Assembly (NCBI GenBank): GCA_947179155.2
Contig: OX359285.1
Location: forward strand, 9,192,731 to 9,256,730
Direction: 5' to 3'
DNA from: Hedera helix
Lineage: Eukaryota; Streptophyta; Magnoliopsida; Apiales; Araliaceae
DNA: 64,000 bases
Each line of letters starts with the position of its first letter. The first letter of the stretch is position 1. The position numbers and the translations under genes are program-made. The notes beneath the pieces are model-generated. The model was not told where the DNA came from and made no database searches. It saw only the letters and a program-made list of their open reading frames with translations. Shown piece after piece: positions 11,835-23,373 of this stretch.

Positions 11835-11908
<74 letters not shown>

Positions 11909-11911
<3 letters not shown>

Positions 11912-13117
11912 TAAAATAGTTCTGAATATTTAAGTAATCTGAATGGAGTAAAATTCTAAATACTGAATAAAAAAATTTATTTGATAATTGACAAGTCTGA
12001 AACATCTGAATAATGTATTTTTATTAGTTTACTCCTCTAAAAAAATTCAAAATTGTTATAAATTTTTTTAATAATATTATTTAATATAATAATTAATATT
12101 GTTAAAAAATATTAAATATAAAATACTTATTCAACTGTTGTACTTAACCATTTAGTCAAAAAAAATTAAACTTAGTCATTCAGCCCAAAAATCTGACCGA
12201 TTCAACCATTTAGCAGATTTTTATTCAAAAAAAACGTATTATATGACTGACTGATTCAATCATTCAGATATATTAAATTATAAACAAACAGTCCCGAAGT
12301 CTAGGTAGAGAAGAACATAACTTAATATCATTATTGTTCTGTTGCTGCCTTTTGCACTTCTGGAACTGTCTTCATTTATAAATTTTAGATTATAAACTAT
12401 AATCTAGTTTCTAAAATGTCATTACTTATATTATAGGTAACTTTTAAATTGAATGCTATTATGTCACTATTACAATATATTTAGTAATAAAATACTCTTT
12501 ATTTCGAATCATAAGATTATTATTAATTTTTTAAAAGTTAATTTAAGATATTTTTAAATTTTAAATAGACACAAAAATTTTAAAACAATAAATCTAATAA
12601 TTAGTAATACTTTTTAAGTAATTTATAATATTTATAATTGAATTGACATATATTAAATTAATTTATCTTAATTTTAAGTTTAAAAATATTTAAAATTAAC
12701 TTTTTAAAAATAAATATTAATTATATAAATTAAAATAAAATATTTTGATCATATTAAAAAAATAAAATTTATTTAAAAATTATCATTTTTAATACGTAAT
12801 TTTAATTTTAATTTTAGAAGGTAGGAATCAATAAGATCACATTTGTCTAGCGTAGGTATAAAATTAAAAAATATCCGCCCTTTTGTTGTTCAATTTGGTC
12901 CAAAGCAGGAGAAAATACATTTGGACTTTTAGCAATCTTTTGGTCCTTTGACCAGGATATGTACTTTACATTAGAACTTGAATAAATAATTGACTATTTT
13001 CTAGCAATGCATGTAAATTTAAAATGAATCTTTAATTTAATAACAAACAAAGAGTGCATAAATATGACTTCTTCTTTATTTTAAAAATAGGGAGATAAAA
13101 TAAATTTTATCACCAAG
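11909..13117. other. AT-rich intergenic DNA with possible MITE
   Basis: From 11910 to 12300 there are repeated CTGAATG or ATTCAG motifs in both orientations, ending GATTCAATCATTCAG and AAACAAACAGTCCC, which suggests a small TIR element, not delimited here. From 12300 to 13117 no gene or clear repeat is seen. Confidence 0.45.
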
Positions 13118-13685
13118 TGTTGACGTCCAATTTTCACTCTTGTCGTAATCACCTATCAGCAAGATACCTGCACACGTAACAAACTGTTATCACCCCATAA
13201 GACAGTCGTGGCTCGGGCCGTCCGAGGATGCTCCGGTGTAAGAGTAAGTTCAGGCGAACAACGTCACAATGAAGGACTTTAAAATGTAAGCTGGAATATC
13301 TCAGAAGTTCGATAGCTTAGTGTTTGTTTTGTAAAAAGATGACTTACCTTCGTTATTGTGAAGTTGCTTGTATATAACTCATCCATGCATCGTAAGATAT
13401 CTAGTCATCCCCTCATGAGTGTAAACATGACGTCCTCTTCCACTTGTTCCACTTGGTCCGTTGGGGGAAGATACTAGCGTGAGCTATTTTCTGTGTCAGT
13501 CCGTCAAAGTGGACAAAAATGGCCCAAACGTCTTATCAACTGCCCTAAGAAGAGAAAGATTTTATATCTCGGGCTCCAGGCCCAGTAGAAAAGGAGAGAA
13601 GCATGACCCGGCCCAAACCTTATGCAAAGAAGAGCCTCCGGCCCAAAAAGATAAGTGCAAAACCCAAAGAAATCACACCCCAACA
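13118..13685 (-). repeat. 3' LTR of the Tat-like element
   Basis: Forward strand begins TGTTGACGTCCAATTTT and ends ACCCCAACA. It contains a TATATA promoter box on the minus strand (13371-13376). Immediately inside it, 13686-13700 reads on the minus strand as AAAGGTGGGGGGCAA, a good polypurine tract. Confidence 0.93.
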
Positions 13686-14053
13686 TTGCCCCCCACCTTT
13701 CTATCTTTTTTAAAGTAAAAATAGAAGGGTAACCCCTCCTATTACATAGGAATTTATCACAAAATTTTGGACATTAAATCCGATCTTCCGGGTAACGGCT
13801 AAACAGGAATGACGTCACCCCACTCGCGCCTCCGATCTAAATACCCCATTTTCAAACTAAACACTATCACAACAGTTACCTTCTTCAAAACGATAGACCG
13901 TCCTCTCTCTCCTGAAACAGTACACCGCTACCCATACTCACAGAATCGACTAACGAGCACCCCCCAATCTGGTTCCCCTTCAAGTTTTCCCATCTCGACT
14001 TTCGATTACTCAAATCTCCATAGCCAAAATCTTTCCATCTCTGTTAAACCCAA

Positions 14054-16048
14054 AATGACTTCCTCTACTAGTGTCGTGGCCGCAACTTCTTCGTCATCAG
14101 AGGCGAATCCATTCCGGGCAGCCCCCTTAACCACCCCAGTCCCCAACCCGTCTGGATTGAAAATTAGGGCAAGGGAACTGGAAATCAGAAAGATGTTCGA
14201 AGATACCACTACCTACTCCCACGCTAACACCTAATCGACGGTCAATAATAAAGCCGTTGAAGGTTTCAAATCTGAGTTTCAATTTCCAGGAGAATATTCC
14301 CTAAGGGCCCCCAGTCCAAGTGAAAAGATGTACTGGAGACCCACAAGTCCTCAACTAGCAGTTCCGACCCAGGTACTTCGAAACGGGGTCAGATTCCCTC
14401 TTCATCCCTTCATTTCTGATTTTCATGATTTCGTCGAAATCGAACTCGCCCAACTGGTTCCGAACTCGTACATTCACCTAGTTTACTTCATCGCTTCTTG
14501 TAAGCAGTTTGGCATCAAACCCAGCCTCGATTATTTTTTCCACATCTTTTCCCTAACCAAAACTAAAGAACAGGGATTCCGATCCCTCAACCATCTCCCC
14601 AACCAAAGGGCTTGGATGTTCCTCCTTCCAGCAATAAGGGCAAACACAACAATTGGTTCTTCGTGTGCAGCCTAGATACCCACCTTCTGCAACCCTGGGG
14701 AAACCCAGAAAAGCCGGTTATAGATGACATTGCGGAAGATAGGGAGGAAGAATTCGAACGGTTCTGCCAGACCATCCCCTCAGAGCTTTGGGACATCGGC
14801 CTCCTTTCCAACCTCCAGTGGCTGCATGATCATGAATGTAAGTTCTTCCATTTCTTTGGAAACCCCTTTTGTTCTATTACTTATCTTAATCTTCCCCTAT
14901 TCTTCGTGTTTCAGTAGTGGGTCTACAAGACCCAGCCGAACGTCCCAAGAACACAGCTACGCATCCGACCCGCCCCCCAGACCCTTCCCCGACAAACCGA
15001 AGCCCCCCAACTTCCCAAAAAATAAATTGAAGCCCCCCCCAGCCTTCCAAAAAACAAACCAATCCCTCATCTGAAGCCCCTGTCGGAAAGAATGCTCTGG
15101 ACCTAACCGATCTCGAGAAGCAACAGCTTCGCAGAAAGAAACGCTGACGGCTATCCAAGGAGTCCGAAAGTATCCAGATTGATGCTGACCCCATTTTCGT
15201 CCAACCCTTAAACTTCATCCGACCCCTTTCTCCATCTCCTCCCCGTTCTCCCTCCACTGACTTAGGGGATAAAGATATATCGCCCCATATTCCTTCACCC
15301 CTTAAACCGCCTTCCACAGTACATACAGAAGCCGAACCCTCCGCAACAGAGGACACACCATCCGAACCCAGACACCACAGCAAGACCTCTGCTGCCGAAC
15401 CCTCTTTATCTGTGCCTCGATCTTCCCCCGATAAAACCAACCCTTCTAATCCACTCTCAACATGCCCAGCTTCACCAGGAGCACTGCCAGCTTCAGAATG
15501 ACCACTCCTCCCTTCACAAGCAGAGTGACCAAAAAGATGCTCTCATTCAGTCCTTGCAGGTTCAACTGGCCGAATTGAAGGCATCCAATCGATCCTGGGA
15601 GGACAAGTTGAATGATGTGATGAAAGAAAGAATCACTCTTCTGCAAGAACGGGCCGAGCGCAACAACCTAATGGAAGGGCTTAGAAAAGAGGGAGCTGAA
15701 CTGGTCGTGCAAGTGGAGGCCTTGACGAAAGACAATACTAAGAAGAATGAAGCCCTTCATATGTCCACGGCGGCCAACAAACTCCTGGAGGAAGAGAACC
15801 TCAAACTGAAGACCCAGGTAGCAACAATTGGGGAAGACAGTCGCCAGAGGATCATCGAAGAGTACAAGAGATCCAAGGAGCTGACCGAGGCCATCGTGGA
15901 CCAGTATAATAAGGGGTATGTCTTTGCCAAAAACATGGTGGCTAATGCCGGGGTGAACCCAATCACATTGGGCTTCTCCTCAGACGAGGACGCCAACGAG
16001 GATGATGAATCTCCTGGTCAACCAACTCCCCAAGACCCAACAACTTAA
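14054..16048 (+). pseudogene. Antisense additional ORF (aORF) of the Tat-like element
   Basis: The gene runs opposite to gag-pol. It starts MTSSTSVVAATSSSSEANPF. The next part (14328-14837) contains NGVRFPLHPFISDFHDFVEI and SNKGKHNNWFFVCSLDTHL, the pattern of the plant 'putative gypsy type transposon' domain (Pfam PF04195). A 77-nt intron at 14838-14914 has GTAAGT and TTTCAG borders, and splicing joins HDHE to LVGLQDPAERPK in frame. A proline/serine-rich linker follows, then a coiled-coil tail (15554-16048) rich in Glu, Lys and Leu, ending in an acidic segment (SSDEDANEDDESPG). It is broken by a TAA after 14230, a frameshift near 14620, and TGA stops near 15029 and 15145. Function of such genes is unknown. 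Confidence 0.8.
14838..14914 (+). other. Spliceable intron in the antisense ORF
   Basis: The 77-nt segment has a GTAAGT donor, a pyrimidine-rich 3' half and a TTTCAG acceptor. Removing it restores a reading frame that is otherwise closed, which is good evidence that it is real. Confidence 0.75.
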
Positions 16049-16472
16049 CCTGTAACATTTTCAATTTCCAATGTACAAAAACAAATTCATAAATAGTAAA
16101 CGAAAGTTACTTTTCCTTACTCTGTTAAGCAAATTTCTACTTTAGCCCGATAAGGATCAAACCAAAGAGACATAATTCAAAGCGGATGATATTTTATCAA
16201 GCCATCCTTTTATCCACCAATCGTTCTGTAAATCGTCTTCTCCCTTATAAACAGCTTGTCGAAGTAGACGACACATTGAGCCAATTTAATTTTGCAAAAA
16301 TATAACTTCAACAAAGCTTTCATTAAGAAATTTTAACGCATGAACGTTCAAATAGATCAAAAATTAAGGTAACAACCTTTATCCCGCTAAAACTCGATTA
16401 CATTAGAATAACAAAGTAAGTCTTACAACAATGTGGCATGATGTCCGATGATAAAGAAAAGGAAATGTATCG

Positions 16473-17453
16473 CTATTGGTAGTATTTTTTCAACCGACCA
16501 GCATGCCAAGTGTTTTTTATATCTACTCCCATCATGTCCCGAAGTCGATAAGTCCCTTCCTTGACCACTTCGATGATTTTGTAAGGTCCCTCCCAGTTAG
16601 GCATCAATTTCCCAGTACTGCTAGGTGTCGAGGCCTCCACTTCCCTAAGTACCAAGTCTCCCGCCTCAAACCTTCGAATCTGAACCCTTCGATTATAGTA
16701 CTTGGTCGTTCTTTGTTGGTAAATGGCCAACCTCGGCAATGCAGCATCCCGGACCTCTCCCAGCAGGTCGAGGTTTAGCCTGAACCCCTCTTCGTTGTAT
16801 AATTCTTTGAAATTAGACACCATGAATGAGGACGATCCGATCTCGACTGGGATCAGGGCGTCCGTTCCATATGCTAGTTTAAAGGGTGAATCTCCCGTAG
16901 TCGAACGTGGAGTAGTCCGATAGGACCATATGACACTTTGTAACTCCTCGGGCCAATGTCCTTTAGCCTCATTTAATCGCCTTTTAACCCCTCTAACGAG
17001 AGCTCGATTGGTGACTTCCACCTGTCTGTTGGACTGAGGGTGTGCCACCGAAGTCTTTCGATGTTGAATTCCTAGATTGGAGAGGAACTCTTCAAATTTC
17101 TTTCCAACGAACTGTGTACCATTATCGGAAACGAGTACCATCGAGATACCAAACTGATACACCACCAATTCCTTCATGAATTTCACACAATTATCTTCGG
17201 TGATATGGCGAAGCGGTTTAGCTTTGACCCACTTGGTCATGTAGTCGCTGGCTACGATCACGTACTGGAGCTGTCCTTTGGCCTTGGGCAGGGGCCCCAA
17301 CAAGTCAATTCCCAAAATGTCGAAGGGAATAGGGGATAGCACTGTCGACAATTCTTCGGGAGGTTGGCGAGGGACTGAGTTATTGATCTAACACTTAGGA
17401 CACTTCTGGACATACCCTTTCGCTTCCTAGAACATAGTTGGCCAATAATACCC
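16473..17453 (-). pseudogene. Integrase of the Tat-like element
   Basis: The open part (16473-17351, 292 residues) contains the whole catalytic core: Asp16 in FDILGIDLLGPLP, Asp76 in LVSDNGTQF, and Glu112 in QVEVTNR, giving the D-D-35-E spacing. The C-terminal part ends NTWHAGRLKKYYQ. Upstream, the HHCC zinc-binding region (17352-17515) carries three in-frame TAG stops, at 17388-17390, 17427-17429 and 17454-17456. From the family consensus at least two, and probably all three, stood where CAG (Gln) is expected. The core itself is uninterrupted. Confidence 0.88.
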
Positions 17454-18027
17454 CTACCGAACCAACTTGTACGCCAACAACTTAGCTCCCATATGATCCC
17501 CACATATCCCTTCATAGACCTCTTTAAGCGTGTATGATGCCTCGGAGGGAATTAAGCACTTTAATAACGGGGACGAGTACGATCTCTTGTATAATTCCCC
17601 ATCAATTAGGCAGAAGTAAAAGCTTCGGTACTTAATCCTTTTAGCCAAAACCTTATCCACTGGGAGCTTCTCGTCAGCCAAGTAATCAAGATAAGGCGTT
17701 ATCCAGCAATTAGACCTCTCGATACACAGAAGCTCTTTTCTATTGATACTTGGCTCTGTCAGGACTTCTAGATACACCGACCCCGCAAAATCCTCCACCT
17801 GTGTTGGAGCTAGCTTTGACAAGGTGTCGGCTGTAGAATTGTCTTCTCTTTCGATTCCCCTGACAGCATAAGATTCAAATTTAAGTAGCATCATTTTCAC
17901 TTCGGCCACATACCTAGTCATTCACACGGGTCGAGTTTCATACTCGCCCTGAATTTGTTTTACAACTAATTGGGAATCACTAAAAATAATCAAATGTCGA
18001 ACTTCTAAACTTCTTGTTAACCGCAGC
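17454..18027 (-). pseudogene. RNase H C-terminal half and integrase zinc region
   Basis: The frame starting at the solo-LTR junction encodes HLIIFSDSQLVVKQIQGEYE, which holds the third RNase H catalytic Asp. A TGA near 17922 follows where CGA is likely, then MTRYVAEVKMMLLKFESYAV and a linker to the integrase N-terminus (HMGAKLLAYKLVR). It is separated from its N-terminal half by 3.0 kb of inserted DNA. Confidence 0.82.
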
Positions 18028-19221
18028 TATGACGCCCCCAAATCTGGGCCCACACAGCCCAAACTTGAGTCGTCAAAAGACTACAACAAAATTATTACAA
18101 CAAAGCACAACGTACAACAATACAGTGTATAATAATACACAACTAAGTCTTCACTATTATTGCCACACTATTTTACAAAACGTGAAGACTATGATAACTA
18201 TTCCTCGGACCCTCACTCCATTCCCCGGCTAGACCCTGTTATGTTTTCATCTCCTGTTGAAAACAATGGAACAAAAGAAAGGGTGAGCTCAAATAGCCCA
18301 GTAAGAAATATCATGACTAAGATAATGACGAATAAATTATCATTAGCCTTCAACAGTTGAGTTCTTGATAGAATACAAAAGACTACAAGGTTTATATCAA
18401 AAACTGCAGTTAAATTCTTAAACAACGTTCAGATCAATAATAGCAGCGGAATGAGTAATCTATTAGAAGAATAATGCAGACTATAATGTCCACTCGCTTC
18501 TCTTTTTCGTAAAAACATCATCAACTTTTATCATCTGAAATACCATTAGTCATGATAATATAAATTCACAGTTCCTGATCATAATCATGCACATCAACAG
18601 TTCATCTTTGCACTACGGGCCAAAGATATTCAATATAGCACCAACGGTCATGATTATACCAGATTCAGCCTTTGGTCATAATCATACCAAACAACAGTTC
18701 ATCTTTGCACTACGGGCCAAAGAGAACATTCACCACGTGCCATAAAAGACACCGAACAGATGTATCGCCTTTAACCTATTATATCGCCTTTAACCTATCA
18801 TCTGTTCAACAAATATATCACATCTGTGCCCCCGACCACAGATATTCACAACAGCTTGATTTTTGGATGATTAGAATGATATAAATGATGAACAGAAGAA
18901 ATAGGATAACAATAAGTATCGGAAGTTTACTTTGTACAGATTCAAATAATGTCCAAATTGTCAACATGATGTGGAGTGAAATTTAAAAATGATATTCAAG
19001 ATCCACAGTTCAGAATAACGGTTACAATTCAATAGAAAGGTTCACGTAAATAGGAAGGTTCAGTTGAAATAATGAAGTTCAACTATTATGGAACATATAA
19101 TATTTTCAGGAATTATAGAAGCAATAGTTCCATAATAAATTTCGATTTAGGAGTATGAAAGAAAATAATATCCCTTACCGTAGCAGGTTTGATTAACAAA
19201 AGGTGAAGGAAATTAATACAA

Positions 19222-19560
19222 AGGGTTATTCACCAACAGGCGGCAATCCGCTCCGTAAGGTTATTCCCACAATTTAATAGAATTTGAGTACAAAGAGTTA
19301 TTCACCAAACAGGCGGCAATCCGCTCCGTAAGGTTATTCCCACAATTTAATAGAATTTGAGTACAAAGAGTTATTCACCAAACAGGCGGCAATCCGCTCC
19401 GTAAGGTTATTCCCACAATTTAATAGAATTTGAGTACAAAGAGTTATTCACCAAACAGGCGGCAATCCGCTCCGTAAGGTTATTCTCAGAGATTAATAAT
19501 GAATGAATACGAAAGGTTATTCACCAACAGGCGGCAATCCGCTCCGTAAGGTTATTCCCA
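19222..19560 (+). repeat. 72-bp tandem repeat, five copies
   Basis: Each unit contains GGCGGCAATCCGCTCC then GTAAGGTTATTC and TTATTCACCAA. The middle three are almost identical; the last two flanks diverge. The GGCGGCAATCCG core is much more GC-rich than the rest of the LTR. Confidence 0.93.
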
Positions 19561-19981
19561 CAATTTAATACATGGAAATAAAAGGCACGTCTTATGAGTA
19601 AGGAAGAAACAATATTATTATCGAGAATCAAATAATGATAATCCCTTACCATAGTATGTTTGAATAATGGAAGATGAAAAAGATGGTATCCCTTACCGTA
19701 ACACGTGACTGGATATTGATTTAAATGAGGTTGATTAACTTGAACAGTACACGTATACTTATAGATCTTCACAAATATTCAAGATGACTTAAGCACACTT
19801 AGAGAGAACTTTCACAAGAAGTATTTAGAGAGAGAAAGAAAGAACAAGTAAGGAAGTTTATGAAAAATCCTTAAGTTAAGGCTTCTATTTATAGCCAAAA
19901 ATCTTATCATTCATTTAATCTAAACCATTCATTTAAAGATCATCTTTTAATCTACACCATCCATTTCAAATATTATATTAT

Positions 19982-20235
19982 CTTTAATCTACACCATTCA
20001 TTTCATATCACCTAATAATCACCTAACTTTATATTATAAACAAATCAATTTAATTATTCAACAATAATTCACACTTTAATCTACACCATTCATTTCATAT
20101 CACCTAATAATCACCTAACTTTATATTATAAACAAATCAATTCAATTATTCAACAATAATTCACACTTTAATCTACACCATTCATTTCATATCACCTAAT
20201 AATCACCTAACTTTATATTATAAACAAATAACTTT
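19982..20235 (+). repeat. 92-bp tandem repeat, 2.7 copies
   Basis: Units begin CTTTAATCTACACCATTCAT and end CAATAATTCACA. The last copy breaks off near AAACAAATAACTT. It lies between the TATA box and the minus-strand start of the solo LTR, that is in its U3 region. Confidence 0.9.
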
Positions 20236-20339
20236 ATCAATTCAATTATTATGACTAATTGTTATAAATACAGTATAGTTAGCTCTTAGATATCAAGTCA
20301 ATAAATTAATGAAATACAACTGTTTAAATAACATCATAA

Positions 20340-20690
20340 TAGAGATAACAATAATGTAAAATAAAGCATACGTTACTGTGTAATGACAATTATTGATTCA
20401 ATAATGTGAATTACTGTGCATATGTTACTGTGACAATTATTAGGTTCAATAATTTTAAAAACAGTGCAACAACAATTATTGACTCAATGATATAAAATAC
20501 AGTGTAATGACAATTATTAAATCAATAATGCAAAATACTGTGTAACAACAATTATTGAATTGATAATATAAAATATTATGCAGTGACAATTATCGATGAA
20601 ATGATGCGTAACAGTTACGGTGTCAATTATCAGACCAAAAATATGAGACACTATGCAATACCGTGTGTTACTGTAGAGTACCGAGTGCTA
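20340..20690 (+). repeat. Degenerate 40-45 bp repeats in the solo LTR
   Basis: Recurring units consist of ACAATTATTGA(A/T)TCAATAAT followed by AAAATACTGTG. At least seven diverged copies are present. Confidence 0.75.
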
Positions 20691-21043
20691 CAGAAAATAT
20701 CAATAACTATCGTATGCTACTATTCTTTTATCACCGGTATTTTAATAGTTCTGTTGACTATTTTTATTTAAAAAAGTTATTTCTGTCGTTTTCTATATCC
20801 GACAAATATTCCGATGTGGGGTCCACCAATAATTTGTTATTTCGGCGCCGTCGGACCAAACGAATATTCCCCGACCAAACGAATATTCCCCGATAAAGCG
20901 AATATTGTCCGACAAAATAAAATTTGCACATAACATCCTTAACTTTTAACTTTATCGATTTAACCACTTACTGTTTCAAAAAAATATATATATGAAGAAA
21001 AATTAAATTTTGTATTTCATAAAATTCGGGGTCTTACAGCAGC

Positions 21044-21534
21044 CCTGCCAGTACTGCCTCATACTCTGCTTCGTTATTAGTAGCTCAAAACTTAAACCGT
21101 ATTGCCTATTGAACCTTGAAACCGTTAGGACTTACTAGGATAACTCCTGCTCCACTAGCCTCTGCATTGGTTGATCCATCGACATACATGGTCCAACAAA
21201 AACTAGGGCCCGGTTGCCCCCCAACTGTAAAGGCGACGTCCCCCATTCTTAGATAAAGTACATTCAATTATGAAGTCCGACAGCGCCTGACCTTTGATGG
21301 CGGTCCGGGGATGGTATTCTAGATTGTACTGGTCAGTTCGACAGCCCATGTCATCATCCTGCCCGAGGCGTCCGGCTTTCCCAAGACTTTCTTTAGAGGC
21401 TGGGTCGTGTAAACGACAATAAGCCGACCCTGAAAATAATGTCGGAGCTTCTGGCTGGCGACCACTAAAGTGTATGCACATTTCTCTAGATCCGGGTACC
21501 TGGTCTCTGTATCCCGTAAAACATGGCTAACATA
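21044..21534 (-). pseudogene. RNase H N-terminal half of the Tat-like element
   Basis: Minus-strand translation gives an RT/RNase H connection (SQKLRHYFQGRLIVVYTTQP) and then WTMYVDGSTNAEASGAGVIL, with the first catalytic Asp, and NNEAEYEAVLAG, with the catalytic Glu. The frame carries stops, one inside KVQ*AIRFKF. The insertion point follows EAVLAG directly. Confidence 0.82.
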
Positions 21535-22782
21535 TTACACCGGCCTTTGAACACCCCCTTCCTCCCTAACCAAGGCCGCACCGACGGCCGATGGGCCAAC
21601 CGAAAGGTAAAGGTACAGTGGCTCTCTCGAAACCGGTCTCTGCAGCAAAGGGGTTGTCATCAAGTATTTCTTAATACCTTGGAATGCATCTTCACACTCA
21701 GAATTCCACTGGAAAGTTTTCTCGTTCTTGGGTCCTTTTAACGTGTCGAAGAAGGGAAGACACATTTCTGTCGATCTCGACATAAACCTTCTTAGTGCGG
21801 CAATACAACCCAAGAGTCTTTGAACGCCCTTGAAGCTTTGTGGAGATCGCATATCTAAAATTGCCTTGATCTTTTCTGGGTTAGCTTCAATCCTTCTCTT
21901 GCTTACCAGGTAACCCAAGAATTTCCCCAAGCTAAGACCAAAGGTGCACTTAGCAGAGTTCAGACGCATATTGTGTCGTCGGACTGTCTCAAAACGTTCC
22001 TCCAGATCCCGAAGATGATCTTGTGTCCGAGGGCTCTTAATAATCATATCACCTACATACACTTCCATGTTCCTCCCAATTTGCCTTCGGAAGACGGTGT
22101 TCATCATCCTCTGATATGTGGCCCCGGCATTTATCAACCCAAAGGTCATTCTCTGGTAGGCATAAATGGCCCGATGGGTGATGAATGTCATTTTAGGGAT
22201 GTCCTCCTTCGCCATATGAATCTGATGATAACCCGAGAAGGCATCCAAGAAGCTCAAAACCGAATTGCCCGAGGTGGCGTCAATCAGCTGGTCGACATGT
22301 AGGAGCGGATAGAAATCCTTAGGGTAAGCTTTGTTTAAATCTGTGTAATCTATGCAAACTCTCCACTTTTCATTCTGCTTTCTGACTAGAACTACATTGG
22401 CCAGCCATTCTGGGTACTCGATCTCTTCAATAACTCTTGCGTCCAGAAGTTTCCCGAGCTCGTCGTCTATAATCTTCTGACGTTCAGGTGTAAATATCCT
22501 CCGTTTCTGTCGCACAGGCTTTCTGTCTGGGTCGACCGCCAACCTGTGAACAACCACGCTCTCGGGGATCCCAGGCATGTCCCGTGGTGTCCAAGCAAAA
22601 ATGTCGGCATAGTCTTGTAGGAGTTGAACCAATTGGGTCTTAATGTCTCTCGGTAATTTGACACCTATCTTCATCGTTTTGAATTTGTTGTCAGGTATCA
22701 ATTCAACTTCTTCAACGCTCTCGGTTGGAAACGCTAGGAGTTCCGTATCTCCCTCCGCGTATGGCTCTATATAGACAACCAT
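21535..22782 (-). pseudogene. Reverse transcriptase of the Tat-like element
   Basis: The 415-residue frame carries RT in order: LPRDIKTQLVQLLQDYADIF, MPGIPESVVVHRLAVDP, a PEWLANVVLVRKQNEKWRVC block, FLDAFSGYHQI with the first catalytic Asp, MTFGLINAGATYQRMMN, then the catalytic box, which reads YVGDM in place of YVDDM (Gly codon at 22051-22053). Loss of this Asp should abolish polymerisation. After it come the thumb and RNase H linker up to REPLYLYLSVGPSAVGAALV. The frame ends at a TAA at 21535. Confidence 0.92.
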
Positions 22783-22794
22783 CGTACACTTTTG

Positions 22795-23373
22795 CTAGTT
22801 GACCCCTATGGCCGAAGCTGTCACAGCATGGCGGTAGCATTTTCGAGCCATATCAATATCTCCCTTCACCTCGCCCACACCTTCCGAGGTTGGGAACTTG
22901 ACCTTGAAGTGGGGTATGGAAGTAACAACATTTAAAGCAGTCAATGTGGTTTGTCCTAAGATTGCATTGTAGGACGAATCCACTTGAACAATAAAAAAAT
23001 TTACTTGCAACGTAACCTGTTGTGGAGCTGTGCCGAACACCATGGGAAGCTCCAAGGTACCAATCACATGTACTGCTTCATTTCTGAACCCATACAAAGG
23101 CGACTCTGTCCCGACCTCCAACCTTACACCTTGAAGATCCATTCTCTGATAGGCATAGCTGTACAACGCATCCACCGACGACTCGTTGTCAACCATTATT
23201 CTCTTCATATCTACCGGTCCGATCTGAGCAGTAATAACCAAAGCTCCCTCATGAGGTTCAACGGCTTCGGTCGGGTAGTCGTCATTCGAGAAGGAGATGA
23301 CCATTTTGGGGTAGGGCCGAGGGATTGATGAGGACGGACCAGTCAACGTCGAGACGAACCGGAGGATCGACAC
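22795..23373 (-). pseudogene. Aspartic protease of the Tat-like element
   Basis: The 192-residue frame contains the retropepsin region: ALVITAQIGPVDMKRIMVDN followed by ESSVDALY. The usual active-site triplet is Asp-Thr/Asn-Gly; here the Gly is Glu (GAG at 23182-23184), so activity is doubtful. Later parts (SSYNAILGQTTLTALNVVTS) match the conserved flap-to-C-terminus region of gypsy proteases. It overlaps the gag frame in another register at 23343-23373, which is probably a later frameshift. Confidence 0.85.

Larger units (their letters stand above)
10501..11836. mobile_element. Microsatellite-bounded palindromic TIR element
   Basis: The two halves are inverted repeats of about 450 bp each. 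The left end reads GGGAGCCGATCCATACCATA. The right end, complemented, reads GGAGTCGATCCATATCAAG. Both then run through CACTTGCTATAGAAAAAAAGTG (or ACTTGCTATAG) and the rest of each arm. A TA microsatellite borders each side (10473-10500, 11838-11908), as expected if the target is a TA repeat. There is no coding sequence. Each arm carries two 23-bp hairpins, and the centre is a degenerate array of AAACCCTAGTTAATAAATC-like units. The architecture resembles the Micron class of rice elements, which target TA microsatellites; family membership is inferred. Confidence 0.8.
18028..21038 (-). mobile_element. Solo LTR (3.0 kb) nested in RNase H
   Basis: The insert is bounded by a perfect 5-bp duplication, GCAGC (18023-18027 and 21039-21043), inside a coding sequence that resumes on both sides. 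On the minus strand it starts TGTAAGACCCCGAATTTTA and ends GGGGGCGTCATA, where TA stands for the usual CA. A TATA box (CTATAAATAG, minus) lies at 19885-19894. It has no ORF of note and no second LTR, so unequal recombination between LTRs of a full element is the simplest origin. It must be younger than the host element. Confidence 0.88.

Noticed and set aside
11751..12005. Minus-strand frame rich in Tyr-Ile repeats
   Set aside because: It is the translation of the TA microsatellite.
19222..19560. CRISPR-like regular repeats
   Set aside because: Units are directly adjacent 72-bp tandem copies with no unique spacers, inside a plant LTR.
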